Positions 24,719 to 33,259 of a DNA stretch of 46,085 nucleotides are shown here, piece by piece. The stretch spans positions 1 to 46,085 of the IMG/VR virus record IMGVR_UViG_3300035674_000149; one strand, 5' to 3'. The first letter of the stretch is position 1; every line of letters starts with the position of its first letter. The stretch comes from a virus. The notes under the pieces are model-generated. The model worked only from the letters and a program-made list of their open reading frames with translations, searched no databases and had not been told where the DNA came from. Made by a program: the position numbers and the translations under genes.

Positions 24719-26168
24719 TATCGTTACTCCAGAGGCGGTGAATCAGGCCGACCAGGAACCGGAACTGCTCGGATCGGTCCTCAGGGAGGCTGCCGCCCTG
24801 GGCGGGCGCGAAAGGGTCGCCCTTGAACAGCAGACCGAGGCCCTGCTGCGCCTTCGTGTCCTCGGCGATCTCGGCCATCAGCGTGTTGAAGTCGTAGCCG
24901 CGGGCGTTCACCAGGTTACGGCGGCTCTCCAGCCCAGCCTGCATCAGCGCGATATTGCCGTTCGCTTCCTTCTCGGGATCGACGCTCTCGAAAGGCGGTG
25001 GCGTCCACTTGATCTCATAGGAGCGGGCCGAGATGATCGACCGCTCACGAGCATCGCGCTGGAAGCGCTGCCAGATACGCTCCAGCCCGACCGGGATGAT
25101 CGTGTTGAACTGGATGCGGCCGATCGACCGCTGGAACTCCAGGCTGCCGGCGCGATAGCTCGAATAATTGACGTTCGAGAGATCGCCGCTGATGTGCTCA
25201 TAGGTCGTGCCGACGCCGGCCGCGGTCGAAAGCAGGGCCAGCTTCACGATGTCGTTCAGCCCGCCCGAGGGCTTTGGATCACCGAACGTGACGGTCTCCC
25301 CCGGCCGCAACCGCGAGATCATGCCGGGCTCGAGGGTCTCAGTCGCAAACTTGTCAGGCCCCTGGTCCTGGACCCGGCCGACGTCCTCGTCGCCCTCCCC
25401 ATCCGCCGGGGTGATGAAGCCCGCGAAGCAGGCTTCGATGTTCTTGCGGATGATCTCGGCCTCAACGCTCTCGTCGATGTCGCCGAGCCGCTTCACGACG
25501 GGCTCGAAGACGCTGATCCCGTGCCGCTGTCCGACATATTCCTGCACGAACAGGTGGATCACGTCCTGAGCGGGCACGCGAACGGGCCGCGGATTGGCCC
25601 AACGCTGGCCGGGGCGGCCGATCGAGAAATGATAAGCCACCGGCCGTCCCTCGGCGTCGTACTCCACGCCGTTCTCGATGTTCTCCTGGACGAGGTGCGT
25701 CGCCAGCATGCCAGCATCTAGGAGCTGAAGACGGAGCGGGACCTCGCCGACCGGCACCCGCTCCGTCCGCAGGACGATGAAAACCTCGCCCTCCCGGAAC
25801 ATTGTCCGGACCGCCAGTTCCTGGAGGCCGTAGAAGTCGAGCCTCCCGTTGAAGTCGCAGACCTTGGTCCAGTCGCTCCACAGCTTTGCAATGGACTTGG
25901 GGCCTTTCGGCGCGCCCGTGATGCCCCAGCCGATCGCATTGTTGACCAGCGTGTTCAGCGCCTTTTTGCCGAACGGGTCCTTCGCGGCCAGATCGAGGAT
26001 CTTTCGGCGGTCGACGAGCCGCGCAGGGCGGGCATCGTCGGGCTTTCCAGTGTTTCGGCTCCAAGCCGCGCTGGCCGAACCCGCAAAGCGGAGCCCGCGG
26101 CGCGCCATCTGTCGCTTCAGCCCCCATTTGGGCGAAACATAGGAGATTGCGCGGTCGAGAGCGTTCAC
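24690..26168 (-). CDS. Portal protein, lambda family
   Basis: The 492-residue protein matches the lambda gpB-like portal family: LDRAISYVSPKWGLKRQMAR at the N-terminus, DFYGLQELAVRTMFREGEVF, PAQDVIHLFVQEYVGQRHGIS and NYSSYRAGSLEFQRSI in order. Twelve copies should form the ring through which DNA enters and leaves the head. The GTG at 26168 overlaps the gpW-like stop (GTGA), the same coupling seen all along this operon, and is preferred over a TTG at 26177. Confidence 0.9.
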   Translation of the reverse strand: MNALDRAISYVSPKWGLKRQMARRGLRFAGSASAAWSRNTGKPDDARPARLVDRRKILDLAAKDPFGKKALNTLVNNAIGWGITGAPKGPKSIAKLWSDWTKVCDFNGRLDFYGLQELAVRTMFREGEVFIVLRTERVPVGEVPLRLQLLDAGMLATHLVQENIENGVEYDAEGRPVAYHFSIGRPGQRWANPRPVRVPAQDVIHLFVQEYVGQRHGISVFEPVVKRLGDIDESVEAEIIRKNIEACFAGFITPADGEGDEDVGRVQDQGPDKFATETLEPGMISRLRPGETVTFGDPKPSGGLNDIVKLALLSTAAGVGTTYEHISGDLSNVNYSSYRAGSLEFQRSIGRIQFNTIIPVGLERIWQRFQRDARERSIISARSYEIKWTPPPFESVDPEKEANGNIALMQAGLESRRNLVNARGYDFNTLMAEIAEDTKAQQGLGLLFKGDPFAPAQGGSLPEDRSEQFRFLVGLIHRLWSNDNGPKPAEAA

Positions 26169-26377
26169 GGACGGCAAATCCGCCCGACAGTGGTCCTCCG
26201 GCGGGGTGAAACACGGGTTGCAGCCGCCTGCAGCTCCGCCTTCATCTCCTTGCGGAGGGCAATCATCTCACTCGTATTCTGGTAAACGGTCTGCCGGCCG
26301 TCCGCGAAGGTCACGCTCTTGACCCCGGCGGTGATCGCCGCGTCGAGCGCGTCCAGATCGCTCTGTGTCCACGCCAT
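26165..26377 (-). CDS. gpW-like head-tail connector protein
   Basis: The 70-residue protein has the gpW pattern: LDALDAAITAGVKSVTFADGRQ, then a tyrosine (TVYQNT) and SEMIALRKEMKAEL. In lambda, gpW closes the portal after DNA packaging. The gene lies between terminase and portal as in lambda, and its first base overlaps the TerL stop. The C-terminus is Arg-rich. Confidence 0.85.
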   Translation of the reverse strand: MAWTQSDLDALDAAITAGVKSVTFADGRQTVYQNTSEMIALRKEMKAELQAAATRVSPRRRTTVGRICRP

Positions 26378-28467
26378 CAGCGGCTCCTTCGGTTCAGCCA
26401 GTTCGAGGTTCGGCGCCGGTCGATGAAGCTCGGCTTCGGTTTGGGTCCGGCAGCCGCCTCAAGCGCCGTATTCGGGGCTGCAGGCACCGGCGACCGTTCG
26501 GCGACCTCTTCCACTCGCCGGTTGAGCTTCATGCCCATGTGCAGAAGGCCGGCCAGGGCCGCGTAGGCGTAGACCCGGCAGTCCAGCGCCTCGTTCGCCT
26601 TGCCCTTGGGCAGCTCCCAGACGCGGTAGCGTTGGCCGGACGCAGTTTTCACCACCACGCGCTCGGCCGTGAGCTGGGAGAAGTACCCAATATCTCGATC
26701 GTGCGGGAAGTGCATGTAACCGGCGCCGGGCTCCTCAAGCGCCAGGCGCGACCGGATCATGTCCTTTGCCGCATTAACCCCGATGATCACCGGCCGAAAC
26801 TTGGTCCGGTTCGCCTTGGTCGGTCGGGCAGTGGGCCAGACCGGGCTGCGCTGCCCGCCGCGGGCACTTTCGCCCTTTATCGCCCACACCTTTCGGCCCA
26901 GCCGAGCCTTCGCGAAGGCATAAACCGCCTGCGTGTGGTGACCGCCGCTGTCCACGCACGCTGCGGAGACGGTGAACTCGCGCCCATCGGCCCGCCTGAA
27001 GGTCCGCAGGAGCTGCTCGTCGACGCGCGTCCAGAACTCTGTGGTGGCGGGATCGCCGTCGACCACCTGATAGTCGATCGACCAGCTTTCCTCGTTTCGG
27101 CCCCAGCCGACGAACTCCAGCTCGACGCGATCGTCTTGCACGTCAACGCCGGCAGTGATGATCCCGACGCCCTCGGGAACCTCACCGGGCCATTGCTCTA
27201 CCTTTGAAGCAAGCGTCTCGGCCTTGACGTCCTTCCCGGCCTTCAGCCGGTACGGGAGCCCGAGCTGGGTGTTCCACCACGCCTGCTTCTTGTCCTCGTC
27301 GTCCTTGGCTTCGATCCATTTCGCGGCGATGTTCGCCGGCTTGTCCTTCGGCCAAGGGCTGAACAGCTTGCCGCAGGTGAAGCTGGCGTGCTCGTTCGAG
27401 ACTGGCCAGCCGCCGCAGCTAGAGCACCTCGCCCGGTAGACGGCGTGCCGGTCGGACGACCACCAGTCCCAGACTGCCTCGACGTCGCCAGACTGACCGT
27501 AAGCGGCCATCGGGTCCTGCCGCTCGCCGCAGCAGGTGAAAGGCCGGGTCTGGTGCCATCTGATCGTGGAGAGGGCCCGGAGCCGCTCGCCCTCTTTCCA
27601 CCCCGCGCCGCAGGCGTCGCAGTGGATCTGCGCCGTCCGAGGGATGTGGTTGCCGTCCTGGTCCTTGTCCCATTCGACATGCCGGAAGAAGTCCGGGAAC
27701 AGCCGGTGCTGACAATGCGGGCACTCGATCGATGCCTTGCGCTGGTCTCCGTCGAGGTAGCTGCGCTCGATCCGGCTCTCGTCCTCGATCGTCGGCGAGC
27801 AGGCGCGGATGCTGAGCCAGTTGGCAAATGTCGCGGTGCGCTCGTCGCCGAGCGTGATCGGGTCGCCTTCCTTGGTGACCGGGTACTTGTCGGTCTCGTC
27901 GTAGAACACCGCTCGCACCGGGCGGCGCGCAAGGTTGTCCGGACTGCCCGCCCCGGCGAGCGCCAGAAATCCACCGGGAAAACTCTTGTAGAGCAGGGTC
28001 TCTTCAGCGTTGCGCGTGCTGCGAGAGCCCATGATCTCGCGAAGCACCGGCGTCGCCTTGATCAGCGGTGTGATCCGCTCCTTCGAGAACTGCTGCGCCG
28101 CGTCGTCCTTGGGCTGGACGAGAAGCATGGGCGCCGGGTCGAGGTGGGCGAAATAGCCGACCGTGTTCTCGATCAGCGATGTCTTCAAAAGCTGCGTCGC
28201 GACCATGACGGTGACTATGTGAACGCCGGGCTCGGTGATCGCGAGCATCGGCCCGCGGGCCACCTCTACCCGGCTCGTCCGCCATGCGCCCGACGTGCTC
28301 CCGGCTTCCTTCGCCAGCTTGCGGTAACGGTCCGCCCAATCCGGAACGCTTATCCGTGGCGGGGGCGTCCAGCCGCGCCGCCGGCCCTGCTCAAGCTTCT
28401 GTCGCGCTGTCAGCGGCGGCGAAGTCTGCTTCAGGTTCGCCGAGCTCGGCGAGCTGCTGATGAACAT
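26377..28467 (-). CDS. Terminase large subunit, GpA family
   Basis: The 696-residue protein has an ATPase domain with a degenerate Walker A, ATQLLKT (90-96), and a Walker B, AVFYDETD, with Asp190-Glu191. A zinc-binding part carries CPHC and CDAC pairs plus CCGE and CSSC. The nuclease domain has GVDVQDDRVE near 440 and a second acidic site near CVDSGGHHT. This is the lambda gpA plan: it cuts concatemers and pumps DNA. The start at 28467 overlaps TerS by 77 bases and has no clear ribosome site, so re-initiation or a nearby start is possible. Confidence 0.9.
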   Translation of the reverse strand: MFISSSPSSANLKQTSPPLTARQKLEQGRRRGWTPPPRISVPDWADRYRKLAKEAGSTSGAWRTSRVEVARGPMLAITEPGVHIVTVMVATQLLKTSLIENTVGYFAHLDPAPMLLVQPKDDAAQQFSKERITPLIKATPVLREIMGSRSTRNAEETLLYKSFPGGFLALAGAGSPDNLARRPVRAVFYDETDKYPVTKEGDPITLGDERTATFANWLSIRACSPTIEDESRIERSYLDGDQRKASIECPHCQHRLFPDFFRHVEWDKDQDGNHIPRTAQIHCDACGAGWKEGERLRALSTIRWHQTRPFTCCGERQDPMAAYGQSGDVEAVWDWWSSDRHAVYRARCSSCGGWPVSNEHASFTCGKLFSPWPKDKPANIAAKWIEAKDDEDKKQAWWNTQLGLPYRLKAGKDVKAETLASKVEQWPGEVPEGVGIITAGVDVQDDRVELEFVGWGRNEESWSIDYQVVDGDPATTEFWTRVDEQLLRTFRRADGREFTVSAACVDSGGHHTQAVYAFAKARLGRKVWAIKGESARGGQRSPVWPTARPTKANRTKFRPVIIGVNAAKDMIRSRLALEEPGAGYMHFPHDRDIGYFSQLTAERVVVKTASGQRYRVWELPKGKANEALDCRVYAYAALAGLLHMGMKLNRRVEEVAERSPVPAAPNTALEAAAGPKPKPSFIDRRRTSNWLNRRSR

Positions 28468-29002
28468 GCGCGGTCAGAGCCTCGATGATCGGCTCCGGCT
28501 CGAGACCGAGGTCGGCCGCCATGAGCGGCCCGACCCGGCTCGGGAAGTTCAGCCAGGCGTCGCGTTCGGCGCGGGCGCTCTCGAATAGAACGCTCTTCGC
28601 GGTCTCGACGTCCACCAGGTCACCGGCCTTGCGGCGGGCGTCCAGCAGGTGCTTCAGCGCAAGGCCGTTTTCCTTGACCCGGATCGCATCGGCCTCGGTG
28701 GCAAACTTGCCGGAGAGGAGCTTGGAAACGAAGTCGTCGAGGAACTCGTCGGTCGCGTCCTCGACTTCGAAGTCACCATCTGGAGGGTGCGAACCACCCG
28801 ATTGGTTCGCAGTGCTGTTCGCACTTGGGTTCGCACGGCGGTTAGTCTCTCGCCACGGTGATCCGACTAGTGCCGGATCGAGCTTTCCACCGCCCGACAG
28901 CCGCAGTTTCCCTTGCTTTATGGCCTTTCGCACCAAGGTGTCGCTGCATCCTTCGCGCCTTGCGAACTCGCGGAGTGACAATCCTGCGAACACTGCGAAC
29001 AC
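28391..29002 (-). CDS. Terminase small subunit
   Basis: The 203-residue protein has an N-terminal helix-turn-helix (SLREFARREGCSDTLVRKAI), the DNA-binding part of Nu1-like small terminases. A linker rich in Asn and Ser follows, then a helical part (about 85-200) for oligomerisation and TerL contact. The GTG at 29002 is used here; a GTG at 28993 has a better ribosome site (AAAGG eight bases before), so the true product may be three residues shorter. It recognises the packaging site, which is not obvious in the sequence. Confidence 0.78.
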   Translation of the reverse strand: MFAVFAGLSLREFARREGCSDTLVRKAIKQGKLRLSGGGKLDPALVGSPWRETNRRANPSANSTANQSGGSHPPDGDFEVEDATDEFLDDFVSKLLSGKFATEADAIRVKENGLALKHLLDARRKAGDLVDVETAKSVLFESARAERDAWLNFPSRVGPLMAADLGLEPEPIIEALTAHVHQQLAELGEPEADFAAADSATEA

Positions 29003-29024
29003 CTTTCGAAACCTGTAGCTGGGC

Positions 29025-29309
29025 TCATTCCGAGCCTTTGCCTCCCGTATAGCACCGGGCCGGGGAAGGACCCGCGGCCACTCCGGTCACCCCGGCAAGG
29101 GTCGTGCCAGTTCGGGGGGCGTCGCCGATCAAATCGCCATCGTCGAGGTAGGGCTCGATGGTGACCGTGATGATCTGGTCGTCGACGCCCGGCTTGCCCA
29201 GCCAGCCGGTCGAGCGTGAGCCCTCGAACCTGACGTCGACAAGCCCGACGATGCCGAGCGGCTCGAGCGCGCGCTTGATGGCGTCGAAGACGTCGAGGAC
29301 CGTCATCAT
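29025..29309 (-). CDS. Hypothetical phage protein
   Basis: The 94-residue protein starts MMTVLDVFDAIKRALEPLGIVG from an ATG with AGGAG before it. A beta-rich middle (DVRFEGSR, ITVTIEPYLDDGDLIGDA) follows. It ends just before TerS. No motif is recognised. A longer frame to 29402 reads through a region without protein-like composition and is not used. About 115 bases to its right show no gene. Confidence 0.55.
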   Translation of the reverse strand: MMTVLDVFDAIKRALEPLGIVGLVDVRFEGSRSTGWLGKPGVDDQIITVTIEPYLDDGDLIGDAPRTGTTLAGVTGVAAGPSPARCYTGGKGSE

Positions 29310-29426
29310 GGGACAGGCTCCTGCGTTTAGGTTTTCCCATTGCTTGCGCAGACCCGGAGAAGCGCGGCTTCCCGGTAAGGTGGCGAGGGTCGCTACGCCC
29401 AATGGTGGGCCGGCCGTGCCTCTCGC

Positions 29427-30095
29427 CTATGCCGCTCGTGCGGCCTTGGCTGGTTTCAGCTCGTCAGCATGTACCGAATCGGGCGCCACGTCGCAAGCCT
29501 CCACCCTGATCTGCAGCAACCCGCCGAAGTCGAGCACCAGGTGACCGTTCCGAGGCGTCTCAAGCACCGTCGCCTTCAGCCCTTCGAAGGCCGGGTCTAG
29601 AACCGTCACCCTCTGGCCGAGCACATAGGCACGGCTCGGGTTGGAGCGGCCACGCCTGTTCTTGGTCTTCTTCTTGCGGCGGCGATCGAGGGCGGCCCTC
29701 TCTTCCGCAGCACAGAAGTCCCGCCATTCATCGGCCAGCCGGTGCTCGTGCTGCTTCAGCGGCTCAAGCTCGGCACCTTCGACGTGCGGGATAGTGCCGC
29801 GATACTGGAAGACGGTGAAGGCGGGATGATCTGAGACCGGCGAGTGCTGGATCTGCAGCAGCTGATCGAGCTGGTCGTAATCGGCGAACGCGAACGTCGG
29901 CAGCGCGGCGGCCGGCACGTCCCGATATTTGGTGGAGCGGGGCCGCTTCTGACGCTGCATGGCCTGAGGCGTCCAGGCGTCGATCCCGACCTCGGCTAGA
30001 AACCGCACGACCTTGAGCGTGCGCGGCCCAGCCATTCGGAGAATGCACCAGCGGGCACTTCCCTGGCCGATGGGAGCGGTGTCAGCCCCGGACAT
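29427..30095 (-). CDS. NusG-like transcription antitermination factor
   Basis: The 222-residue protein has an N-terminal NGN-like domain (about 14-105: WCILRMAGPRTLKVVRFL, then GIDAWTPQ) and a C-terminal KOW-like domain (about 158-203: VLGQRVTVLDPAFEGLKATV then GHLVLDFGGLLQIRV). A Lys/Arg-rich linker (139-152) joins them. NusG and RfaH-type proteins bind RNA polymerase and stop it pausing or terminating. A phage copy just upstream of the terminase genes and about 25 kb of leftward structural genes would suit a processive late antiterminator. That role is inference. Confidence 0.75.
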   Translation of the reverse strand: MSGADTAPIGQGSARWCILRMAGPRTLKVVRFLAEVGIDAWTPQAMQRQKRPRSTKYRDVPAAALPTFAFADYDQLDQLLQIQHSPVSDHPAFTVFQYRGTIPHVEGAELEPLKQHEHRLADEWRDFCAAEERAALDRRRKKKTKNRRGRSNPSRAYVLGQRVTVLDPAFEGLKATVLETPRNGHLVLDFGGLLQIRVEACDVAPDSVHADELKPAKAARAA

Positions 30096-30231
30096 CAGGC
30101 TCTTCCTTGTACCACCAGAAGGGTTCCCACTCGCCTCCAGGCGGCTGGTGCCGTGGATTGGGCGATTGGTCTCGCAGCCGGATGACCTCGTCGCTGCCGC
30201 AGACGAACAGCCCGTCCCTGCCCCAATTCAA
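30082..30231 (-). CDS. Small acidic Trp-rich protein (49 aa)
   Basis: A frame from TTG at 30231 reads WGRDGLFVCGSDEVIRLRD, then PGGEWEPFWWYKEEPDVRG, before a stop that overlaps the start of the NusG-like gene. The composition (Trp, Glu, Gly, Asp) is like a real small protein, unlike the Arg-rich frame on the same bases. The start codon is weak with no good ribosome site, so a different start or coupled translation is possible. Confidence 0.42.
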   Translation of the reverse strand: MNWGRDGLFVCGSDEVIRLRDQSPNPRHQPPGGEWEPFWWYKEEPDVRG

Positions 30232-30299
30232 TCACGACCATGTCGAGAGAAGGCAGACCTGCCGTCACCCTCTTTCTCCTGCGGTATGGGGAGGAATGG

Positions 30300-30773
30300 T
30301 CATGCGGCGTCAATTTCCCGAACATCGACGTACCGTTTCGGGGCTTGCCCGTTGACGAACCAGCGGCGATTAGACCGCATCCGCTCCTCGGACTCGTTGA
30401 GGAGATCGCAGTGCGCCTGAAGCTGGGCGAGGGCATGATCGGACCCGGCCTCAGCTTTTCGGGGCACGTTGTTCAGCAGGCTTTGAGCGAGCGCGATCAG
30501 CTCCGGCGCCTTGGGCAGGAACTGGCGCTCGCGAGCCCACAGTTGAGCGGCACGCTCGAGGAGGTGCGGAGGCACGTCGGCGCAGTCCTGAGCGAGCAGC
30601 GCGATCTTGGCACGGTGCTGGTCGGCCGCCTGTCCGCTCGGCAGATAGCGGAGCCCAAGCTCCTGAATGATCGCCTTCGTTTTAGCCGAGGCCTTTGCGA
30701 AGATTGGTGAGATATTGCTCTCCGGCGTCGATGAGGTCTGTTCCTGCCGGAAGTACGGATCGCCCTCGTCCAT
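30300..30773 (-). CDS. Hypothetical helical protein of the replication region
   Basis: The 157-residue protein begins MDEGDPYFRQEQTSSTPESN, then a long helical part (AKASAKTKAIIQELGLRYLP to RAAQLWARERQFLPKAPELI). It overlaps the end of the replication initiator by about 90 bases and lies before the NusG-like factor. The pattern is like that of small helicase-loading or replication-accessory proteins, but there is no motif to prove it. Role unknown. Confidence 0.55.
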   Translation of the reverse strand: MDEGDPYFRQEQTSSTPESNISPIFAKASAKTKAIIQELGLRYLPSGQAADQHRAKIALLAQDCADVPPHLLERAAQLWARERQFLPKAPELIALAQSLLNNVPRKAEAGSDHALAQLQAHCDLLNESEERMRSNRRWFVNGQAPKRYVDVREIDAA

Positions 30774-31476
30774 TGCGGGTCTCCACAGCAGCGGTGAGCC
30801 AAGCAGCGGGGTCGCTGTGGTCCTCCACTTCGGATTGTCGGATCAGCGTCAGCAGCTCGGCATCGCCGAGGGCCTTTCGCCAGCGGCCGATGAGCGATCG
30901 GGCAGCAGCGTCGGTTTTTCCGGCTCGGACCAGCAAGCTTACTCCGCTGTCGAAAACAGCTTTGCAGAAATCTGCTGCCGGGTGCGGCACGACGATGCCC
31001 GATGCGTTAGCATCGGAATATCTACTCTCCTCTGTATCTGTATCTGTCGTGACATTGCGTGACATTGCGTGACAGGGGCTCTCAAGCGGGCTGTCACGGG
31101 TGCCAGGCGGTGTCGTATTTGGCGGTTTTCCGCCGTTATTCGAGCGACTCCGGCGCTGCCTCTCGGCCGCGGTTTCGTCCTCTCGTTTGGGCTGTCGCTT
31201 GCCCCAGGCGGCAATGCGATCGTCTACGATCAGGCGCTTGTCGCGCAGCGTTGTGACAATGCGTGACACATGATCTTCTTCCATGCCGGCGAACAACGCG
31301 AAGGTTTCCACGTCGAAATCGCCGACATAGCCACGCTCGGGATGTTGTGAGCCATGGTCGAGAAGAGCCCACCACGTGCCTGAGACGTGGATAGGACGAA
31401 CCCCAGCGCGCTTGGCGATGAGGAGCCATTTCGGATCGGTGGGAGCACCGTGCCAGGAGCGGAACCAGTCAGCCAA
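30682..31476 (-). CDS. Replication initiator / replisome organiser-like protein
   Basis: The 264-residue protein has an N-terminal winged-helix-like segment (DWFRSWHGAPTDPKWLLIAK, then HVSRIVTTLRDKRLIVDD), a Ser/Pro-rich hinge, and a helical C-terminal part with RSLIGRWRKALGDAELLTLI. This is the plan of phage replisome organisers such as Rep_org_N proteins, which bind the phage origin and load helicase. The start is a TTG with AGGAG seven bases before it. A short frame upstream with an HTH overlaps it by 8 bases. No origin repeats are evident within the gene. Confidence 0.6.
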   Translation of the reverse strand: MADWFRSWHGAPTDPKWLLIAKRAGVRPIHVSGTWWALLDHGSQHPERGYVGDFDVETFALFAGMEEDHVSRIVTTLRDKRLIVDDRIAAWGKRQPKREDETAAERQRRSRSNNGGKPPNTTPPGTRDSPLESPCHAMSRNVTTDTDTEESRYSDANASGIVVPHPAADFCKAVFDSGVSLLVRAGKTDAAARSLIGRWRKALGDAELLTLIRQSEVEDHSDPAAWLTAAVETRNGRGRSVLPAGTDLIDAGEQYLTNLRKGLG

Positions 31477-31747
31477 GGCCCAGCTCCTGGCGCCACCGTG
31501 TCACGGTCCCGGATGCTGCGCCGTAATGGTCCCGCAGCTCCTGGTGCGTCATGTGGCGCGACTGGATGGCGAAGTCGTTCGGCATCGGCCGTTGGCGACC
31601 CGGCACGCCCTGCTTCCATCCTCGTTGGCGCATCCGGCAAACCGCGGACGGGTCGACGTGAAGGATTTCCGCCGTTGTGCGGATCGAGTGAACTTCCGAC
31701 AAGCGACGAGCGCGATCGCAAAGGCTCTGGGGCAGCGGAACAGCCAT
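31469..31747 (-). CDS. Small helix-turn-helix protein
   Basis: The 92-residue basic protein has two helix-turn-helix-like segments: TTAEILHVDPSAVCRMRQRG at 25-44 and LRDHYGAASGTVTRWRQELG at 71-90. It may bind DNA as a regulator or a terminase/replication partner. Its ATG overlaps the RusA stop (TGATG). Both HTHs together are unusual in such a short protein. Confidence 0.6.
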   Translation of the reverse strand: MAVPLPQSLCDRARRLSEVHSIRTTAEILHVDPSAVCRMRQRGWKQGVPGRQRPMPNDFAIQSRHMTHQELRDHYGAASGTVTRWRQELGLG

Positions 31748-32085
31748 CAGCCATCCCCCAAGACGAACGTAACCCGTCCATCCTTGACCGGCTCGCCGAA
31801 CAGGTAGGAAGGCAGGAACCGGCTATCGTTAACCTTCAGCGCGTCTGCGATGCCGTCCCAATAGGGTTTGATCCTGTTGGGAAAGTTGACCCTGTCACCC
31901 CGCCGATCCGGAGGGTAGAAGGCGACGATGGCGCGAATGTCGCCCGATGCTGGCACGTCCGGGCGCGCGGCCAGTGTGGCGTCCTTGGCCCACTCGCGAT
32001 GCTTCTTGATGATCGGTCGCATCCGCCAGAAGTGCTTGTCGCTGTGGCCGGATAGCGAGGCGGGAGGCCAGGGAAGCTCGATCAT
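31747..32085 (-). CDS. rusA: RusA-like Holliday junction resolvase
   Basis: The 112-residue protein shows the RusA plan: MIELPWPPASLSGHSDKHFWR at the start, YPPDRRGDRVNFPNRIKPYWDGIADALKVNDSR in the middle with the acidic residues that bind metal. RusA cuts four-way junctions during recombination or packaging. It overlaps its neighbours by a few bases on both sides. The ATG at 32085 is preferred over a longer start. Confidence 0.82.
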   Translation of the reverse strand: MIELPWPPASLSGHSDKHFWRMRPIIKKHREWAKDATLAARPDVPASGDIRAIVAFYPPDRRGDRVNFPNRIKPYWDGIADALKVNDSRFLPSYLFGEPVKDGRVTFVLGDG

Positions 32086-32540
32086 ACGGACATGCTCGCC
32101 GAGACGAGAGCGCCACGAACGCGATGTGAGCATCCGAACCGGCAACCACAGCGCGGGCAAGGATCGCGATCAACGCGGGCGGGTAGCGAAGCCAAAGGAG
32201 GCGGCAGAGCGATACGCTCACGCGGCGGCGAAGGCTTCAGTCCACGCTCGCTCCAGTGCGGCCTGGGGGCGGAGCCAGCGGTTCTCCTGCCCGTCCGAAG
32301 GATGGTGACAATCCGTCTGTTCGTTCCGCGGCGGACGGAGATGAGCCCAGCTTCCTCGAGGCGGCCAACCACCCTCGCCGCAGTGCTGATGCTCTTGGCG
32401 TGGATGATCTCGGCCAAGTCGCCGTTGGTCGGGCACGGCTCGCGACTATTGGCGGCGCGCTCGATCGCCTTGAACGCCGTCCAGTCGTAAGGTGTGAGCC
32501 CCTTGCCTGTCTCGCCTATGGGGAGAGGGTGGGAGGTCAT
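32082..32540 (-). CDS. Winged-helix DNA-binding protein with zinc motif
   Basis: The 152-residue protein has an N-terminal winged helix-turn-helix (LTPYDWTAFKAIERAANSREP, then SISTAARVVGRLEEAGLISV) and near the end a CPRCGCRFGC Cys cluster for a metal. Such proteins regulate or help replication. The ATG at 32540 overlaps the phosphatase stop by four bases. GAGG lies before it. A 10-base copy of the operator core lies in this gene at 32179-32188, without a palindrome. Confidence 0.6.
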   Translation of the reverse strand: MTSHPLPIGETGKGLTPYDWTAFKAIERAANSREPCPTNGDLAEIIHAKSISTAARVVGRLEEAGLISVRRGTNRRIVTILRTGRRTAGSAPRPHWSERGLKPSPPRERIALPPPLASLPARVDRDPCPRCGCRFGCSHRVRGALVSASMSV

Positions 32541-33259
32541 GACAACCTCGCGTCTGGGCGGCCGATGGCGTCTAGGATGCGAACGGGCCCCGGCTGAGTA
32601 TCGTCGAACACACCGATAGCCGAGCGGCCAGTTGCCCACGCGAAGCTGTCCAAGTTGGTCCGGTGCGGCTTCCTCAGCGGGTGCGTGGCCGACTGGTGGT
32701 GCCCGTGGACGATGTGCTTGCCGCTGACGTGGCGCTCGTCTGGATGGAACTCCGCGTCTCCGTGCTCCACGTCGCCCGGATAGAGCATCCACTGAAGCGT
32801 CTCAGGCTTTGCATCGCTCACCTGTTGGTCGAACGGGACGCCGGCATGGACAAAGATGCGGAGTTCGTCTTCGTGGACGATGGGCAGGCTCGCCAGCCAC
32901 TCCAGGTGCTCAGTCGGTATCTTGAGCGGCACCAGCGGGTCGCCATTCTGGTAGCCATAGGACTGAAGCGTCTGCCCGCCCCCATTCCCGATCCACCAGC
33001 GCAGGATGCCCGGATTGGACAGGCACTCCAGCATCATGGCCTCGTGGTTTCCCTGGAGCACGATCCACTGCCAGTTCAGACGCGATGGACCGGCCATGAG
33101 CAGGTCGATGATGCCGCGAGACTGCGGCCCGCGGTCAACGAAGTCGCCGAGCACAACGAGTTTCCCGCCGGCTTCGCCCGCGTCGGCCTCGATCAGGTCG
33201 ATAGCGCGGCAGAGGAGATCAAACCTGCCGTGCAGGTCTGCGATGACGTAGGTGTTCAC
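32537..33259 (-). CDS. Metallophosphatase, NinI/lambda-phosphatase-like
   Basis: The 240-residue protein has calcineurin-like phosphoesterase motifs in order: ADLHGRFD (DxH), LGDFVDRG (GDxxDRG), QGNHEA (GNHE), a later VHAG and a final VHGHHQ. This is the PPP/Ser-Thr phosphatase fold, like lambda NinI phosphatase. The GTG at 33259 has GAGGGCGGC before it and overlaps a tiny gene's stop (GTGA). It may remove phosphate from proteins or nucleotides. The target is unknown. Confidence 0.85.
   Translation of the reverse strand: MNTYVIADLHGRFDLLCRAIDLIEADAGEAGGKLVVLGDFVDRGPQSRGIIDLLMAGPSRLNWQWIVLQGNHEAMMLECLSNPGILRWWIGNGGGQTLQSYGYQNGDPLVPLKIPTEHLEWLASLPIVHEDELRIFVHAGVPFDQQVSDAKPETLQWMLYPGDVEHGDAEFHPDERHVSGKHIVHGHHQSATHPLRKPHRTNLDSFAWATGRSAIGVFDDTQPGPVRILDAIGRPDARLS

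Noticed and set aside
32179-32188. A copy of the operator core GCGGGTAGCG inside the winged-helix gene
   Set aside because: It lacks the CCCGC arm and any promoter, and a 10-base match is likely by chance in a GC-rich 46-kb window.
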